A DNA stretch of 64,000 bases from Lentzea nigeriaca. GTDB lineage: Bacteria; Actinomycetota; Actinomycetes; Mycobacteriales; Pseudonocardiaceae. Of this stretch, positions 18,699 to 29,669 are shown in pieces. The position numbers were made by a program, and so were the translations under genes. The notes below the pieces were generated by a model. It did no database searches. It had not been told where the DNA came from and worked only from the letters and a program-made list of their open reading frames with translations. Numbering within the stretch: the stretch's first letter is position 1; each line of letters begins with the position of its first letter. The stretch covers positions 496,001 to 560,000 of the forward strand of contig NZ_JAFBCX010000004.1 in assembly GCF_016907955.1 (NCBI RefSeq). Direction: 5' to 3'.

Positions 18699-19488
18699 CG
18701 TCATCTACCCGAGGCTCATCGGCGCCCGGCTGAGAAGCCAGCTGTCCTACCGCGCGTCGTTCGCGATGGACTTCGTCACGCAGGTGATCGCGCAGTGCTA
18801 CGAGCTGCTCGTCATCCTGATCCTCTTCACCCAGATCCACGCGCTGGGCGGGTTCACCAAGAACGAAGTGCTGCTGATGTACGCGTTCGCGGGCACGGCG
18901 TTCGGGGTCGCGGATCTGTTCGCGGGCCAGCTCGACAACCTGCCGACCTACATCCGCACCGGCAACTTCGACGTGTTGCTGATGCGGCCGCTCGGCACGT
19001 TGCCGCAGATCATGTGTTCCGACATCCGGTTGCGCAGGATCGGTCGCATCAGCGGCGCACTGGCCGTGCTGGGCTACGCGCTGGCGAACGTCCCGATCGG
19101 CTGGACACCGGCGAAGGTGCTGCTGGTCATCGCGACGCCGATCGCGGGCTCGGTCATCTACGGCGCGGTTTGGGTGGTCGCCTGCTCGATCTGCTTCTGG
19201 ATCGTCGACGGGCGCGAGTTCGCGAACGCGGTCACCTACGGCAGCAACGCCTTCACCTCGTACCCGATCAACGTCTACTCCCGGCCGCTGCGCTGGTTCA
19301 TGGCGTTCGTCGTGCCGGGTGCGTTCGTGGCGTACTACCCGAGCCTCGCGCTGCTCGGGAAGCAGGATCCGCTCGGCCTTCCTGGCTGGGTCGGCTGGAC
19401 ATCACCGCTCGTCGCGGCGCTGGCGGCGGGAGTCGCCGGGCTGGTGTGGCGGTTCGCGGTCAGGCACTACCGGGGAACGGGATCATGA
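18691..19488 (+). CDS. ABC-2 type exporter permease, subunit 2
   Basis: 265 residues from GTG 18691, six predicted membrane helices (ELLVILILFTQIHAL, VLGYALANVPIGWT, VPGAFVAYYPSLALLG). DVLLMRPLGTLPQ is the counterpart of the VDLYRPWHLQ region in subunit 1, so the two permeases are paralogues that form a heterodimer. It overlaps the ATPase gene start as ATGA. Confidence 0.86.
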   Translation: MADVIYPRLIGARLRSQLSYRASFAMDFVTQVIAQCYELLVILILFTQIHALGGFTKNEVLLMYAFAGTAFGVADLFAGQLDNLPTYIRTGNFDVLLMRPLGTLPQIMCSDIRLRRIGRISGALAVLGYALANVPIGWTPAKVLLVIATPIAGSVIYGAVWVVACSICFWIVDGREFANAVTYGSNAFTSYPINVYSRPLRWFMAFVVPGAFVAYYPSLALLGKQDPLGLPGWVGWTSPLVAALAAGVAGLVWRFAVRHYRGTGS

Positions 19489-20456
19489 TCGAGGTCAGGG
19501 AGCTCCGCAGGGAGTTCAAGATCGCCACGTCCAAAGGCTTGCGACGCAACTACAAGACGGTCACCGCGGTCGACGGCGTCACGTTCGACGTCGCGGCGGG
19601 CGAGGCCGTCGGGTACGTCGGGCCGAACGGCGCCGGCAAGTCCACGACGATCAAGATGCTGACCGGGATCCTGGTGCCCACCAGCGGCGACATCCGGGTC
19701 AGCGGCGTGGACCCGTCGAAGCAGAGGCGCGATCTCGCCAAACGCATCGGCGTCGTGTTCGGCCAGCGCAGCCAGCTCTGGTGGGACCTGCCGCTGAAGG
19801 ACAGCTTCGACCTGCTCAAGTCGATCTACCGGGTGTCCTCGCAGGACTACAGGACGAGGCTCGACGAGTGCGTCGAGCTCCTCGGTCTGGAGGAGACCCT
19901 GCTCACGCCAGTGCGTCAGCTCTCGCTGGGACAGCGGATGCGCGGCGAGATCACGGCCGCTCTGCTGCACGCGCCGGAACTGCTGGTCCTCGACGAGCCC
20001 ACGATCGGCCTGGACCTCGAGTCGAAGGAACGCCTGCGGGAGTTCCTGAAGGACATCAACACCCGCCGCGGCACCACGCTCCTGCTCACCACGCACGACC
20101 TGGACGACATCGAACGGCTCTGCCCGCGGCTGATGGTGATCGACCACGGCAGGGTGCTCGCCGACGGACCGCTGGACGAGCTGCGGGCCGAGGTCACCCC
20201 TGACCGCGAGCTGGTGATCGACCTCAGGGAACCCGGACCAGCACCGGACGTCCCAGGAGTGACGGCGGTGCGCAGCGAGGCCAACGGATTGCGACACCAC
20301 CTCACGTTCAGGCGAGCGGAGACGACGGCGGCACAGTTGATCACCCAGGTGGTGCGGCAGGTCGAGGTGCACGACCTCGCCGTCGTGGAGCCGGAGATCG
20401 ACGACGTGATTCGGAAGCTCTACCAGCGCCAGGTCGCACAGGACGCGCATCGGTAG
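19485..20456 (+). CDS. ABC-2 exporter ATP-binding protein
   Basis: 323 residues from ATG 19485. It has the complete nucleotide-binding set: Walker A GPNGAGKST, Q-loop VFGQRSQLWWDLP, signature LSLGQRMRGE (LSxGQ), Walker B LLVLDEPTIGLD and H-loop TTHDLDD. The insert GQRSQLWWDLPLKDSF is typical of this exporter group. Residues about 235-323 form the C-terminal extension seen in ABC-2 ATPases. Translationally coupled with both permeases. Confidence 0.92.
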   Translation: MIEVRELRREFKIATSKGLRRNYKTVTAVDGVTFDVAAGEAVGYVGPNGAGKSTTIKMLTGILVPTSGDIRVSGVDPSKQRRDLAKRIGVVFGQRSQLWWDLPLKDSFDLLKSIYRVSSQDYRTRLDECVELLGLEETLLTPVRQLSLGQRMRGEITAALLHAPELLVLDEPTIGLDLESKERLREFLKDINTRRGTTLLLTTHDLDDIERLCPRLMVIDHGRVLADGPLDELRAEVTPDRELVIDLREPGPAPDVPGVTAVRSEANGLRHHLTFRRAETTAAQLITQVVRQVEVHDLAVVEPEIDDVIRKLYQRQVAQDAHR

Positions 20457-20502
20457 AGTCGTGGGCAACGGTAAACGGACACATCGGGCAGAGGGAGAGC
20501 GA

Positions 20503-20850
20503 ATGCGCCTAGTCGGACCGCTGGCAGCAGCCGTCATCGCGTTGGGTGGCCTGACGGCCTGCGACACGATCCAGGACGTCAGCAACACCGCGGACAAGGT
20601 GAAGCTGTGCGCCGACGCGATCCAGTTGCTGGGCTTCTCGCCGGACCTGAGTGACCCGCAGAAGGCGCTGGAGGACACCCAGGCCAAGGCGAAGGAGCTG
20701 CAGAACCTGGCGAACTCCTCGCCGGACGAGCAGGTGAAGAAGGCTCTGCAGGAGGCGGCCAACGGCATGCAGAACGTCGGCTCCGCCGCGGACTGGGTGC
20801 AGCAGAAGGCCGATCTCGCCGCGAAGGTCTCCTCCGCCTGCGGTGGATGA
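20503..20850 (+). CDS. Small lipoprotein
   Basis: 115 residues from ATG 20503 with GAGGGAGAG just upstream. The signal sequence ends in a lipobox (LTAC), so Cys19 or its neighbour would be lipidated and the protein anchored outside. The mature part is helical and charged (KALEDTQAKAKELQNLANSS, QQKADLAAKVSSACGG), likely a coiled coil. It follows the exporter operon by 46 bases on the same strand. Function unknown. Confidence 0.8.
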   Translation: MRLVGPLAAAVIALGGLTACDTIQDVSNTADKVKLCADAIQLLGFSPDLSDPQKALEDTQAKAKELQNLANSSPDEQVKKALQEAANGMQNVGSAADWVQQKADLAAKVSSACGG

Positions 20851-21221
20851 GCACTTGAGCCGTTGCCTGAAGTGCGAGTGAAAGCGAGTTCACCGCATTC
20901 GGACAGCCGGCGCATAGCGGCGGCGACGTTGGCCCACACCGGGTGACGCGGGGCTTCCCGTGGCAGTACCCGCTGCCCACACGGTGTGGGCCTGGTTTTC
21001 ATCGGGCGTGTTCAGTGTCCCGGCGCAACTCGCCGCGGGGTCAGCCGATCATCGGCGAGGCCGTGGGACTTCTCGGCGGATCCACTCACGGTGGTCCGCG
21101 TTCACGCACGTTCCGCCCAACAGGTGCATTGAGCCCTGTTGCGTACCTCCGGTGTCGGCCTAGGCTTTAACGCGTTCGACGCGCCATGCCTCACGCCGCA
21201 CACCGGAGGTGTCGCAGCATC
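20851..21221. other. 371-base intergenic stretch with one hairpin
   Basis: No convincing gene on either strand. It holds an inverted repeat GCCCACAC/GTGTGGGC (20975-20991) followed by CCTGGTTTTC, which may terminate the lipoprotein transcript. The bases from about 21130 to 21210 probably carry the promoter of the small DUF1918 gene. Confidence 0.5.
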
Positions 21222-21413
21222 ATGCAAGCAACAGTGGGTGACAGGCTCCACGTCCACAGCCGCTCCGTGGGACTCGAGGAGCGCCTGGGCGAGATCCTCG
21301 AAGTGCGCGGGACCGACGGCCAGCCGCCGTACCTGGTCCGCTTCAACGACGGCCACGAGGGCTTGGTGTTCCCTGGCCCCGACTGCATCGTCGAGCCGCG
21401 GAGCGAGATCTAA
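21222..21413 (+). CDS. DUF1918 family small protein
   Basis: 63 residues from ATG 21222. The whole protein matches the DUF1918 pattern: ATVGDRLHVHSRSVG, RLGEILEVRGTDGQPPYLVR, DGHEGLVFPGPDCIVEP. It is an SH3-like small beta protein common in actinobacteria, of unknown role. It overlaps the convergent inositol-phosphatase-like gene by four bases at the stop. Confidence 0.9.
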   Translation: MQATVGDRLHVHSRSVGLEERLGEILEVRGTDGQPPYLVRFNDGHEGLVFPGPDCIVEPRSEI

Positions 21414-22231
21414 CCCAGGACTGTGCTGATCAACTCCTCGGCGAGCTGAGGGGTTGCTGCCGCCACGCCTGACCACCGCCTGGTCAGGTCGGGTTCGAAC
21501 GTGAACGGCCGCCCGTGCAGGTCGACCAGCACCCCGCCCGCGGCGGGCACGGTGACCAGCGCCGTCGCGAGGTCCATGATCCGGTGCGTGTCGCTGCCGG
21601 GATCGATGAACGCGTCGACGGTGCCCTCGGCGACCAGCATGGTCTCCAGGCAGGTCGTGCACAGCACCCGGATGCGGTCGGCGCGGTTCGCGATGCGCAG
21701 CCACGCGTCCTGCGTGCCGGTCTTGGGGCGCATCAAACACACGGACGCGCCGTCCAAAGTGGTGCGTCCGGTCGTGCGGAACGACGTCTTCTCCCCTGCG
21801 CGCGCGTGCCACGCACGGCCCGTGTCGAACCACGTCGTCAAAGCTTCTTTGGCCGTGCCGTCCTCGACGAGTGCGCCGGCGAAGCACGAGAGAGGAACGC
21901 CGAACGCGGCGTTCGCCGACCCGTCGACGGGGTCGATGACCAGGGTGATCGAGGAGCCGTTGTCGACGAACCCGGCTTCCTCGGAGAGCAGATTCACACG
22001 GTTGCGGTGGATGGATTCCAACACCGCGTCTTCGACGATGCGGTCGACGCGCATCGTCGGTGTTCCGTCGGCGCCGTCCGCGACTTCCTCGCGGAGTTCG
22101 AGGCGCGTGTGCAGTGATCGGGCGCGTCCGTACGCCGCTGACGCCGCACGGGCGGCGTCAGCGAGCGCAGGATGCACGTCATCGGAGAGCTGTGGCTGGG
22201 GCACGTCCCATGAAATCCGCACGTGCCCCAC
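21410..22231 (-). CDS. Inositol monophosphatase family protein
   Basis: 273 residues from GTG (complement of 22229-22231). Motifs of the Mg2+-dependent phosphatase family are visible: LLSEEAGF (metal Glu), DPVDGSANAAFGVPL (the DPxDGS loop) and DTHRIMDLATALVTVPAAGG (the second metal site, here HRIMD rather than WD). It may dephosphorylate inositol phosphate, fructose bisphosphate or PAP; the choice cannot be made. It lies 12 bases downstream of malate dehydrogenase on the same strand. Confidence 0.82.
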   Translation of the reverse strand: MGHVRISWDVPQPQLSDDVHPALADAARAASAAYGRARSLHTRLELREEVADGADGTPTMRVDRIVEDAVLESIHRNRVNLLSEEAGFVDNGSSITLVIDPVDGSANAAFGVPLSCFAGALVEDGTAKEALTTWFDTGRAWHARAGEKTSFRTTGRTTLDGASVCLMRPKTGTQDAWLRIANRADRIRVLCTTCLETMLVAEGTVDAFIDPGSDTHRIMDLATALVTVPAAGGVLVDLHGRPFTFEPDLTRRWSGVAAATPQLAEELISTVLG

Positions 22232-22243
22232 ATTGCCACGAAA

Positions 22244-23894
<1,651 letters not shown>

Positions 23895-23916
<22 letters not shown>

Positions 23917-24206
23917 CTTGATGCGCACGGACGGGTGGATGCGCACGGCCAACTCCCCGTCCGCGAACTCACGACGACATGCGACTCACCGCGACCGGAC
24001 CGCACGAGCATCCGGTCGGCACGTTCGCGGTAGAGGTCGACGACGGGCTCGTCGCCGTCGAACCACCGCACCCGCACGGAAGCGGCATGCACGTCGAACG
24101 ACAGCAGCACGTCCTCGACCCGGACAGCCTTGATCCACGGTTCGTCCCCTGCCTCGGGGCTCACCCCGAACGCGTCGACGAACTCGTCGTCGGAAGGCAC
24201 CTGCAT
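23895..24206 (-). CDS. Candidate TNT-toxin immunity protein, 3' end frameshifted
   Basis: The ATG (complement of 24204-24206) overlaps the TNT-toxin stop as TGATG, so it is coupled to the toxin gene. The 103-codon frame reads PSDDEFVDAFGVSPEAGDEP, VEDVLLSFDVHAASVRVRW and RADRMLVRSGRGESHVVV. After codon ~81 the frame turns poor (SSRTGSWPCASTRP). One base out of phase the sequence continues sensibly as EFADGELAVRIHPSVRIKSR and stops at 23902, with every third base G or C. A one-base deletion near 23960 is likely, natural or a sequencing error. I do not know the family; the immunity role rests on its coupling to the toxin. Confidence 0.6.
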
Positions 24207-26812
24207 CAGTTGTCGGCTGATCCGGTGATCTCCACCAGCACGCCGTCCGCGACCATCTCCTCGATCGCCTTCGGCAGCAGGTAGGCCGTTCCGCCACCGG
24301 GCTGCTCGAACCACGGCACCGCGACACCCGTCAGCACCTCGAGCGGGCGGCGCAACCGGTACACGCGGTACGGGCGGTTGATCCACGACGGCACGAGGCT
24401 GCGTTCCGGGAACGGCGTGCCCGCCACGTAGACGAGGTTGCCGCTCTGGTCGCCGTAGCGATCGACCTCGGTGCCCGCCGGCAGCTCGAACATCTGCTTG
24501 TGGCGGAACAACGTGAGCGGCGGCTCGCCCGCGAGCGGGGAGATCGGGAACTTCCGCTTCCCCGGCTCCTCCTGCGCGACCGCGGCGGCCACCGGTGCGG
24601 GTGCGGGCGCGGGGGCCTGCTGCGGTGGTGGTGGCGGAGGCGGCGGGGCCTGCTGTGCCTGCGGCTGAGGCATCGGCGGACGCTGCGGCGGAACGGGACG
24701 GCGCGGCTCCTCGCGGAAACCGTTGGCCATCGGGCGCTGCGGAGGCGGAGGCGGTGGAGGCGGCGTCCGCACGATCGTGCGGAAGTTGCCCAGCACCAGC
24801 TTGCCGACCAGGTACGCCGAGGCGTCCTCGACCTTGTCGAACCGCACGGGGCTCTTCGGGCCGTGGTCGAACCAGCACACCTCCCAGCTGTCGCCGTCGA
24901 GGCGCAACGTCCAGGTGCGGTCGGCGGGCTCGCCGATCCGGTACACGCCGTGCGGCACGCTGAGGTCGTCGAGCGCACGGCGGGTGCCCGCCAGTTCGCG
25001 GTCCTCCTCCGGCGTGACGGTGCGCGGCGGCTTCACCGGCTCCGGCTCGGGTTCCGGTTCCGGCTCGGGTTCGGGCTCGTTGAACAGCGCCGCGTCGAAC
25101 TGGGTCGTTTCTTCGACGTGGGTGGGCGCGGGCACCGGCACGGGCGCGGGCGCGGAGACCGGCACCACCGGAGGCGCCACCGGCAAGGGCTCGGCGACGG
25201 GCTCCGGTTCGAACGCCTGCGGCTCGAAAGCCTGCGGCTCGAAGGACTGCTGGTCGAAGGACTGGGCCTCGAACGAGGCGGTGGACTCGATCTCGTCCTC
25301 CGCCAGATCCGGCTCGTCCTCGGCGACAGCGACGACCGGGTGCTCCTCGGTGACCTCGGCCGGGCTCTCCAGCGGCTCGTCGAGGACCGGGCTCCACGCC
25401 ATCGTGTCCTGCATGACGTCGCGCGGGCGTTCCTCCGGAACGAGGTGGTCCGTGCGCTCCTCCTCGCGGTGGTGCGTGAGGAGTTCCGGCTCGTCCGGGC
25501 CGGCGGTCGGGATCTCGGGTTCGTCGGCGACGTCCACGACATCGTCTTCGTGGCCGAGGTCCGTTTCGTTCGGCTCCTCGGCGACGATCTCCTGGACGGG
25601 CTCTGCGACCGGCTCTGGTTCCTCGGCCTCGGTCGCGTGCGGGGCGAAGAGGTCCATGCCCGCGCCGTAGGTGTCGCGCAGCCGCCTGTCGTCGACGTGG
25701 TCGGGCACGCCGTCGGAGTCGAAGATCACCCGATAGGGCGGACCGTCGCCGGTCGGCACCGGCGTCGGAACCGCGACGGTGGGGCCGACCTCGCGGGGCT
25801 CCGGCTCGGGCTCGACGTGCGGCTGCTCGGTGGTGACCTCGGCGGCCTGCGGTTGGGGAACCAGGGGCTCGAAGTCGTACTCCTCGGGCTCCTCCACGTC
25901 CTCGAACTTCGGCGGCGCGACGATCATCGTCGCCTGGGACTGCGGCTGCGGCTGCGGTTCCGGCTCGGGCTCCGGTTCCGGCTCGAGCAGCTGGGTGCCG
26001 GGAGGTGCGGCGGGCGCGCCGAGGTTCGCGGCGGCGGCGAGCCTCGACTCCTCGGTGACCTCGGGCAGGCTGAAACCGGCGGTCCTGGCGCGCTCGACGA
26101 GCTCGGGCTCCGGCGGCACGCCGTACTTGCGCAGGTAGTACGAGACGCCCGCCGGCCAGATCCACACACCGTCGGTCTGGAAGCCGGACGGCACGACCTG
26201 GGGCGAGTCGGGGTGCAGGACGTCGGCGTCGAAGCCACGTCCGGCGACGGCGACCGGCGCGTTGGAGAGGTAGGCGAGCAGCGGTGCGACCTCGGGCTCC
26301 GGCACCGGTGGCCGGTTGACCGACGGACGGCCGCCGGGGCCCGCACCGTCGAACACGCGGACCGTGCGGAACACCGGTGTCGGTGGGTTCAGCCTGCGGC
26401 GCAGCCAGTCCGGGACGTTCTCGTCCGCGCGCGGGAAGAACCGCATCTCGTCGAAGTACGCCTGCTGCGGAGGCGGCGTCTGCCAGCTCGGCTCGGCGCG
26501 GTCGAAGTCGAGGTTGTAGCTGGAGGGGTGATCGAGCTGGTAGCGGGCGTTCGTCCAGCTGCCCCTGCCCTCGCGGTGCATGCCTGCTCGCAGCCGGGCG
26601 AACAGCGAGGCCACGTCCTGCGGCGGTGCCCAGGAGTGCGAGGTGCCGTCCTGGAGCCGCATCTCGGCCTCGAGTTCGAAGTACCGGCCGGTGGCTCGGT
26701 ACTGCGCGATCACGCTGCGCCAGTCCTCCGGCGCGGCCCGCATGAGAGTCAGGCCGATCTGCTTAACCAGAGCGTCCTGCTCTGTAGGGTTCAACGGCTT
26801 CGGCTCGGACAC
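24206..26812 (-). CDS. Large TNT-domain (NAD+ glycohydrolase-type) toxin-like protein
   Basis: 868 residues from GTG. Residues 1-75 (NPTEQDALVKQIGLTLMRAA, PEDWRSVIAQYRATGRYFEL) resemble YezG/DUF600-type domains. Residues about 260-600 are an acidic, Pro/Glu-rich low-complexity linker. A middle domain lies at about 610-690 (SVPHGVYRIGEPADRTWTLR). The C-terminal ~105 residues match the TNT toxin domain of M. tuberculosis CpnT: ELPAGTEVDRYGDQSGN, AGTPFPERSLVPSW, YRVYRLRRPLEVLTG, VPWFEQPGGGTAYLLP. TNT enzymes destroy NAD+. The glutamine before PGGG is kept; the residue after GT is Ala where I remember Gln. No signal peptide or secretion tag is visible. Followed by a coupled small gene. Confidence 0.82.
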   Translation of the reverse strand: MSEPKPLNPTEQDALVKQIGLTLMRAAPEDWRSVIAQYRATGRYFELEAEMRLQDGTSHSWAPPQDVASLFARLRAGMHREGRGSWTNARYQLDHPSSYNLDFDRAEPSWQTPPPQQAYFDEMRFFPRADENVPDWLRRRLNPPTPVFRTVRVFDGAGPGGRPSVNRPPVPEPEVAPLLAYLSNAPVAVAGRGFDADVLHPDSPQVVPSGFQTDGVWIWPAGVSYYLRKYGVPPEPELVERARTAGFSLPEVTEESRLAAAANLGAPAAPPGTQLLEPEPEPEPEPQPQPQSQATMIVAPPKFEDVEEPEEYDFEPLVPQPQAAEVTTEQPHVEPEPEPREVGPTVAVPTPVPTGDGPPYRVIFDSDGVPDHVDDRRLRDTYGAGMDLFAPHATEAEEPEPVAEPVQEIVAEEPNETDLGHEDDVVDVADEPEIPTAGPDEPELLTHHREEERTDHLVPEERPRDVMQDTMAWSPVLDEPLESPAEVTEEHPVVAVAEDEPDLAEDEIESTASFEAQSFDQQSFEPQAFEPQAFEPEPVAEPLPVAPPVVPVSAPAPVPVPAPTHVEETTQFDAALFNEPEPEPEPEPEPEPVKPPRTVTPEEDRELAGTRRALDDLSVPHGVYRIGEPADRTWTLRLDGDSWEVCWFDHGPKSPVRFDKVEDASAYLVGKLVLGNFRTIVRTPPPPPPPPQRPMANGFREEPRRPVPPQRPPMPQPQAQQAPPPPPPPPQQAPAPAPAPVAAAVAQEEPGKRKFPISPLAGEPPLTLFRHKQMFELPAGTEVDRYGDQSGNLVYVAGTPFPERSLVPSWINRPYRVYRLRRPLEVLTGVAVPWFEQPGGGTAYLLPKAIEEMVADGVLVEITGSADN
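25039..25270. repeat. Short tandem repeats in the toxin linker
   Basis: Within the TNT gene, 25039-25080 is a run of Glu-Pro codon pairs (6-bp units, seven EP pairs) and 25209-25270 holds about four ~15-bp units encoding FEPQA/FDQQS-type repeats. A second EP run is at about 25955-25990. These are coding low-complexity repeats, prone to slippage. Confidence 0.75.
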
Positions 26813-26952
26813 GCCAACATCTTCCCCTGCAAATCGCCGGATCGCACACGTCCCCCGCCGCTGCGCCGAACGGTGGAGGACCGACCTTAACGCGGCAGCC
26901 CTTCCCGGTTAAAGCTGATCAAGAACACCCCGCAGACGAGTTTGGAGGAGCT

Positions 26953-27870
26953 TTGTCCCGATCCGCGCAGTTGACCGGTGGTCTGCTGGCTGCGATCGGC
27001 GGAGTGGCCGTCGCGGTCCAGGGCCGGGTCAACGGGTCGCTGGCCCAGTCGTTGCAGAACGGTTTCCTGGCCGCGTTGATCTCGTTCGGCGGCGGGTGGC
27101 TCGTGCTGGTGGTCACAGTCCTGTCGCGACAGTCCGGGAGGGACGGGCTGCGGCGGTTGCGCGACTCGCTGGTCGCGCGCCGGATCCGCTGGTGGGAGTG
27201 CGTCGGCGGGATCTCCGGCGCGTTCCTGGTGGCCTCGCAGGGAATCACGATCGCGACGATCGGTGTGGCGGTGTTCACCGTCGCGGTGGTCGTCGGGCAG
27301 GTGGTGAGCAGCCTGGTCGTGGACCGCAGGGGGCTCGGGCCGGGCGAGCCGAAGCCGCTGACGGTGACCCGCGTGCTCGGAGCGGCTGTCGGCGTGGTCG
27401 CGGTGATCGTCGCCGTGTCGCACCGGTTCACGTCGCCGGGCGAGTTGTGGCTCGCGGTGCTGCCGCTGGCCGCGGGACTGCTGATGGGCTGGCAGCAGGC
27501 GGTGAACGGGCTGGTGCGCGAGGCCGCGGGGCACTCGATGGCGACGATCTTGGTGAACTTCACCACGGGCACGGCGGCCTTGCTGGTCGTCAACCTGGTG
27601 GCCGCGCGCGGCGTGGCCGAGTTCCCCGGCCAGTGGTGGCTCTACCTCGGCGGGCTGCTCGGCATCGTCGGCGTGGGCGGCGCGATCGTGTCGGTGCGGT
27701 TCATCGGCGTGCTGATGGTCGGGCTGTGCGCGGTGTGCGGGCAGCTCGTCGGGGCCGTCCTGCTGGACGCGGCGAGCGGGCGCCTCGCGTTGCCGACGGT
27801 GATCGGCGTGGTGCTGACGCTGGTGTCGGTGGGCGTCGCCGCGCTGCCCAGTGGGAGGATGAGGACGTGA
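26953..27870 (+). CDS. DMT-superfamily transporter (YdcZ/DUF606 type, duplicated)
   Basis: 305 residues from TTG 26953, preceded by GGAGGAG. It has ten hydrophobic segments in two similar halves, each with the YdcZ pattern ([20 protein letters not shown] and [29 protein letters not shown] and [14 protein letters not shown]). The family is placed in the drug/metabolite transporter superfamily; no substrate is known. It overlaps folD by four bases (GTGA), so the two are co-translated. Confidence 0.87.
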   Translation: MSRSAQLTGGLLAAIGGVAVAVQGRVNGSLAQSLQNGFLAALISFGGGWLVLVVTVLSRQSGRDGLRRLRDSLVARRIRWWECVGGISGAFLVASQGITIATIGVAVFTVAVVVGQVVSSLVVDRRGLGPGEPKPLTVTRVLGAAVGVVAVIVAVSHRFTSPGELWLAVLPLAAGLLMGWQQAVNGLVREAAGHSMATILVNFTTGTAALLVVNLVAARGVAEFPGQWWLYLGGLLGIVGVGGAIVSVRFIGVLMVGLCAVCGQLVGAVLLDAASGRLALPTVIGVVLTLVSVGVAALPSGRMRT

Positions 27871-28715
27871 CTGCGACGCTGCTCAACGGCAACGAAACCC
27901 GGAACGCGCTGTTCGAGGACCTCAAGGCGCGGGTCGCCGCGCTGCCGGTGCCGGTCGGTCTGGCCACCGTTCTGGTCGGTGACGACCCCGGTTCGCACTC
28001 GTACGTGAAGGGCAAGCACAGGGCGTGCGAGAAGGTCGGCATCTCCTCGATCAGGCGCGACCTGCCCGAGTCGACCACGCAGGAGGAGCTCGAGGCCGTC
28101 ATCGACGAGCTGAACGCGAACCCCGAGGTCACCGCGTACATCGTCCAGCTGCCGCTGCCCAAGCACCTCAACGCGAACGCGATCCTGGAGCGCATCGACC
28201 CCGCCAAGGACGGCGACGGCCTGCACCCGGTCAACCTCGGCAAGCTCGTGCTCGGCGAGGACGCCGCACTGCCCGCGACGCCGCGCGGCATCGTCGAACT
28301 GCTGCGCCGCTACGACGTGCCGATCGCGGGCGCGAACGTCACCGTCGTGGGCCGCGGCGTCACCGTGGGCCGCCCGATCGGCCTGCTGCTCACCCGCCGC
28401 AGCGAGAACGCCACCGTGACTCTGTGCCACACCGGCACCAAGGACCTCGCCGCCGAGGTGCGCCGCGCGGACATCGTGATCGCCGGTGCCGGCAGCCCCG
28501 GCCTGATCACCGCGGACATGGTCAAGCCGGGCGCGGCCGTGGTCGACGTCGGCATCACCCGCACCGAGGCCGGCCTGGTCGGCGACGTGGCCCCGGACGT
28601 CCGCGAGGTCGCCGGCTGGCTCGCCCCGATCCCCGGTGGCGCGGGCCCGATGACCGTCGCGATGCTGCTGACCAACACCGTCGAAGCCGCCGAGCGCGCC
28701 CATGCGGCGGTCTGA
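27867..28715 (+). CDS. folD: Bifunctional methylenetetrahydrofolate dehydrogenase/cyclohydrolase
   Basis: 282 residues from GTG 27867. FolD motifs: [17 protein letters not shown] with the catalytic Tyr and Lys, [26 protein letters not shown], the NADP site [16 protein letters not shown] and the C-terminal [19 protein letters not shown]. It interconverts 5,10-methylene- and 10-formyl-tetrahydrofolate and so feeds purine synthesis, including the PurN and PurH steps encoded near 46 kb. Overlaps the transporter gene upstream and the DUF3017 gene downstream. Confidence 0.97.
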   Translation: MTATLLNGNETRNALFEDLKARVAALPVPVGLATVLVGDDPGSHSYVKGKHRACEKVGISSIRRDLPESTTQEELEAVIDELNANPEVTAYIVQLPLPKHLNANAILERIDPAKDGDGLHPVNLGKLVLGEDAALPATPRGIVELLRRYDVPIAGANVTVVGRGVTVGRPIGLLLTRRSENATVTLCHTGTKDLAAEVRRADIVIAGAGSPGLITADMVKPGAAVVDVGITRTEAGLVGDVAPDVREVAGWLAPIPGGAGPMTVAMLLTNTVEAAERAHAAV

Positions 28716-29022
28716 CGCCGAGGCGCTCATGCCGGAACAGCGCTGGCGGTCGGGCCCCGGCAAGCACCTGCCGTTCGCGCTGGTGCTCGGGGTCGGCGTG
28801 CTCGGGCTGGTGCGGATCTTCCAGTACCACTGGCGGCAGGGCGCCGTGCTGCTCGGCGTCTCGCTGCTCGTGGCGGCCCTGCTGCGGATCCTCGTGACCG
28901 ACGAGCAGGCCGGTCTGATCAAGATCCGCGGCCGCGGCATGGACGCGTTCCTGTACTCGACGCTCGGCATCGTGGTGATCGCCGTGGCGTTGACGATCAC
29001 CGGCGGCCCGCTGAGTCGTTAG
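28702..29022 (+). CDS. DUF3017 family membrane protein
   Basis: 106 residues from ATG 28702 (overlapping the folD stop by 14 bases); ATG 28729 would remove nine residues. Three hydrophobic segments ([57 protein letters not shown]). A DUF3017 protein directly after folD is an arrangement I recall in many actinobacteria; the function is unknown. It meets the convergent TetR gene with a four-base overlap. Confidence 0.85.
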   Translation: MRRSDAEALMPEQRWRSGPGKHLPFALVLGVGVLGLVRIFQYHWRQGAVLLGVSLLVAALLRILVTDEQAGLIKIRGRGMDAFLYSTLGIVVIAVALTITGGPLSR

Positions 29023-29594
29023 TCGGAGTCGATGGCCCTATTGACGAGGACCTCGATGAACGCGTCGAGGTCCATCGGCTCGGTGATGTCCGGCAGGGTC
29101 AGCCGTTCGTAGATGAACCCGGTCATCGCGAAGTACAGCAGGATGACGGTCATCCGGTCGCCCGGCAGCTTCGACTCCTCGTTGAACGCGATGTTGAACT
29201 CGAGGTTGTCCGCCATCGTCTTGGTGAGCGCGGTGCGGAGGTCCGGCCTGCGCGTGGCCTCCAGCCGCAGCTCCATCAACGCCAGGTAGCCGGCCCGGTC
29301 GGCGTCCGCCCGTTTGACGATGTCGTGCATGAACTTGATGCTCAGCGACTTGTCGCGAGGCAGTGCCAGCGACTCCGCGATCGACTCCTGCGACGGCATG
29401 AGCCGCTGGGTCACCCTGATCGCCACCTCCGACATCAGGTCGTCGCGGCTCGCGAAGTAGTTCGACGCCGTGCCCGCCGGCACCCCCGCCTTCGCGTCGA
29501 TCGCGCGGTAGGTCAGCCCCCGCGCCCCCTCTTCCGCCAGGACGTCGATCGCCGCGTCCAACAGGGCGGTTCGCCGTGCTTCGTTCCGGACCAC
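29019..29594 (-). CDS. TetR/AcrR family transcriptional regulator
   Basis: 191 residues from GTG (complement of 29592-29594), with AGGAGGA upstream. The TetR domain covers residues 5-55 (RRTALLDAAIDVLAEEG, YRAIDAKAGVPAGTASNYFASRDDLMSEV). The C-terminal domain has KSLSIKFMHDIVKRADADRA and a long helical bundle. It is divergent from the DHFR-like gene, with a palindromic, repeat-rich region of about 60 bases between, so it probably represses that gene and itself. Confidence 0.88.
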   Translation of the reverse strand: MVRNEARRTALLDAAIDVLAEEGARGLTYRAIDAKAGVPAGTASNYFASRDDLMSEVAIRVTQRLMPSQESIAESLALPRDKSLSIKFMHDIVKRADADRAGYLALMELRLEATRRPDLRTALTKTMADNLEFNIAFNEESKLPGDRMTVILLYFAMTGFIYERLTLPDITEPMDLDAFIEVLVNRAIDSD

Positions 29595-29605
29595 AGATCC
29601 TCCTT

Positions 29606-29638
29606 GACAACCACTACAGACATAGTACTACAGTTGTC
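29606..29638. promoter_or_regulatory. Candidate operator between TetR and DHFR-like genes
   Basis: Outer inverted repeat GACAAC (29606-29611) and GTTGTC (29633-29638), an inner palindrome TAGTACTA (29623-29630), and two copies of ACTACAG (29613-29619, 29627-29633). AT content is locally high for this genome. This is the usual place for a TetR operator overlapping both promoters. Confidence 0.5.
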
Positions 29639-29669
29639 GTGGTTCAAGACATCTGAGGGGATGGTCTGT

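Noticed and set aside
25039-25990. Possible CRISPR-like or intergenic tandem repeat array
   Set aside because: The repeats are in frame, encode Glu-Pro and FEPQA units of the TNT protein and have no spacers.
24500-26890. Long plus-strand open frame (796 codons) opposite the TNT gene
   Set aside because: Arg/Gly/Leu-rich shadow of a GC-rich gene with low-complexity Glu/Pro repeats; no domain or ribosome site, and the minus strand carries clear domains.
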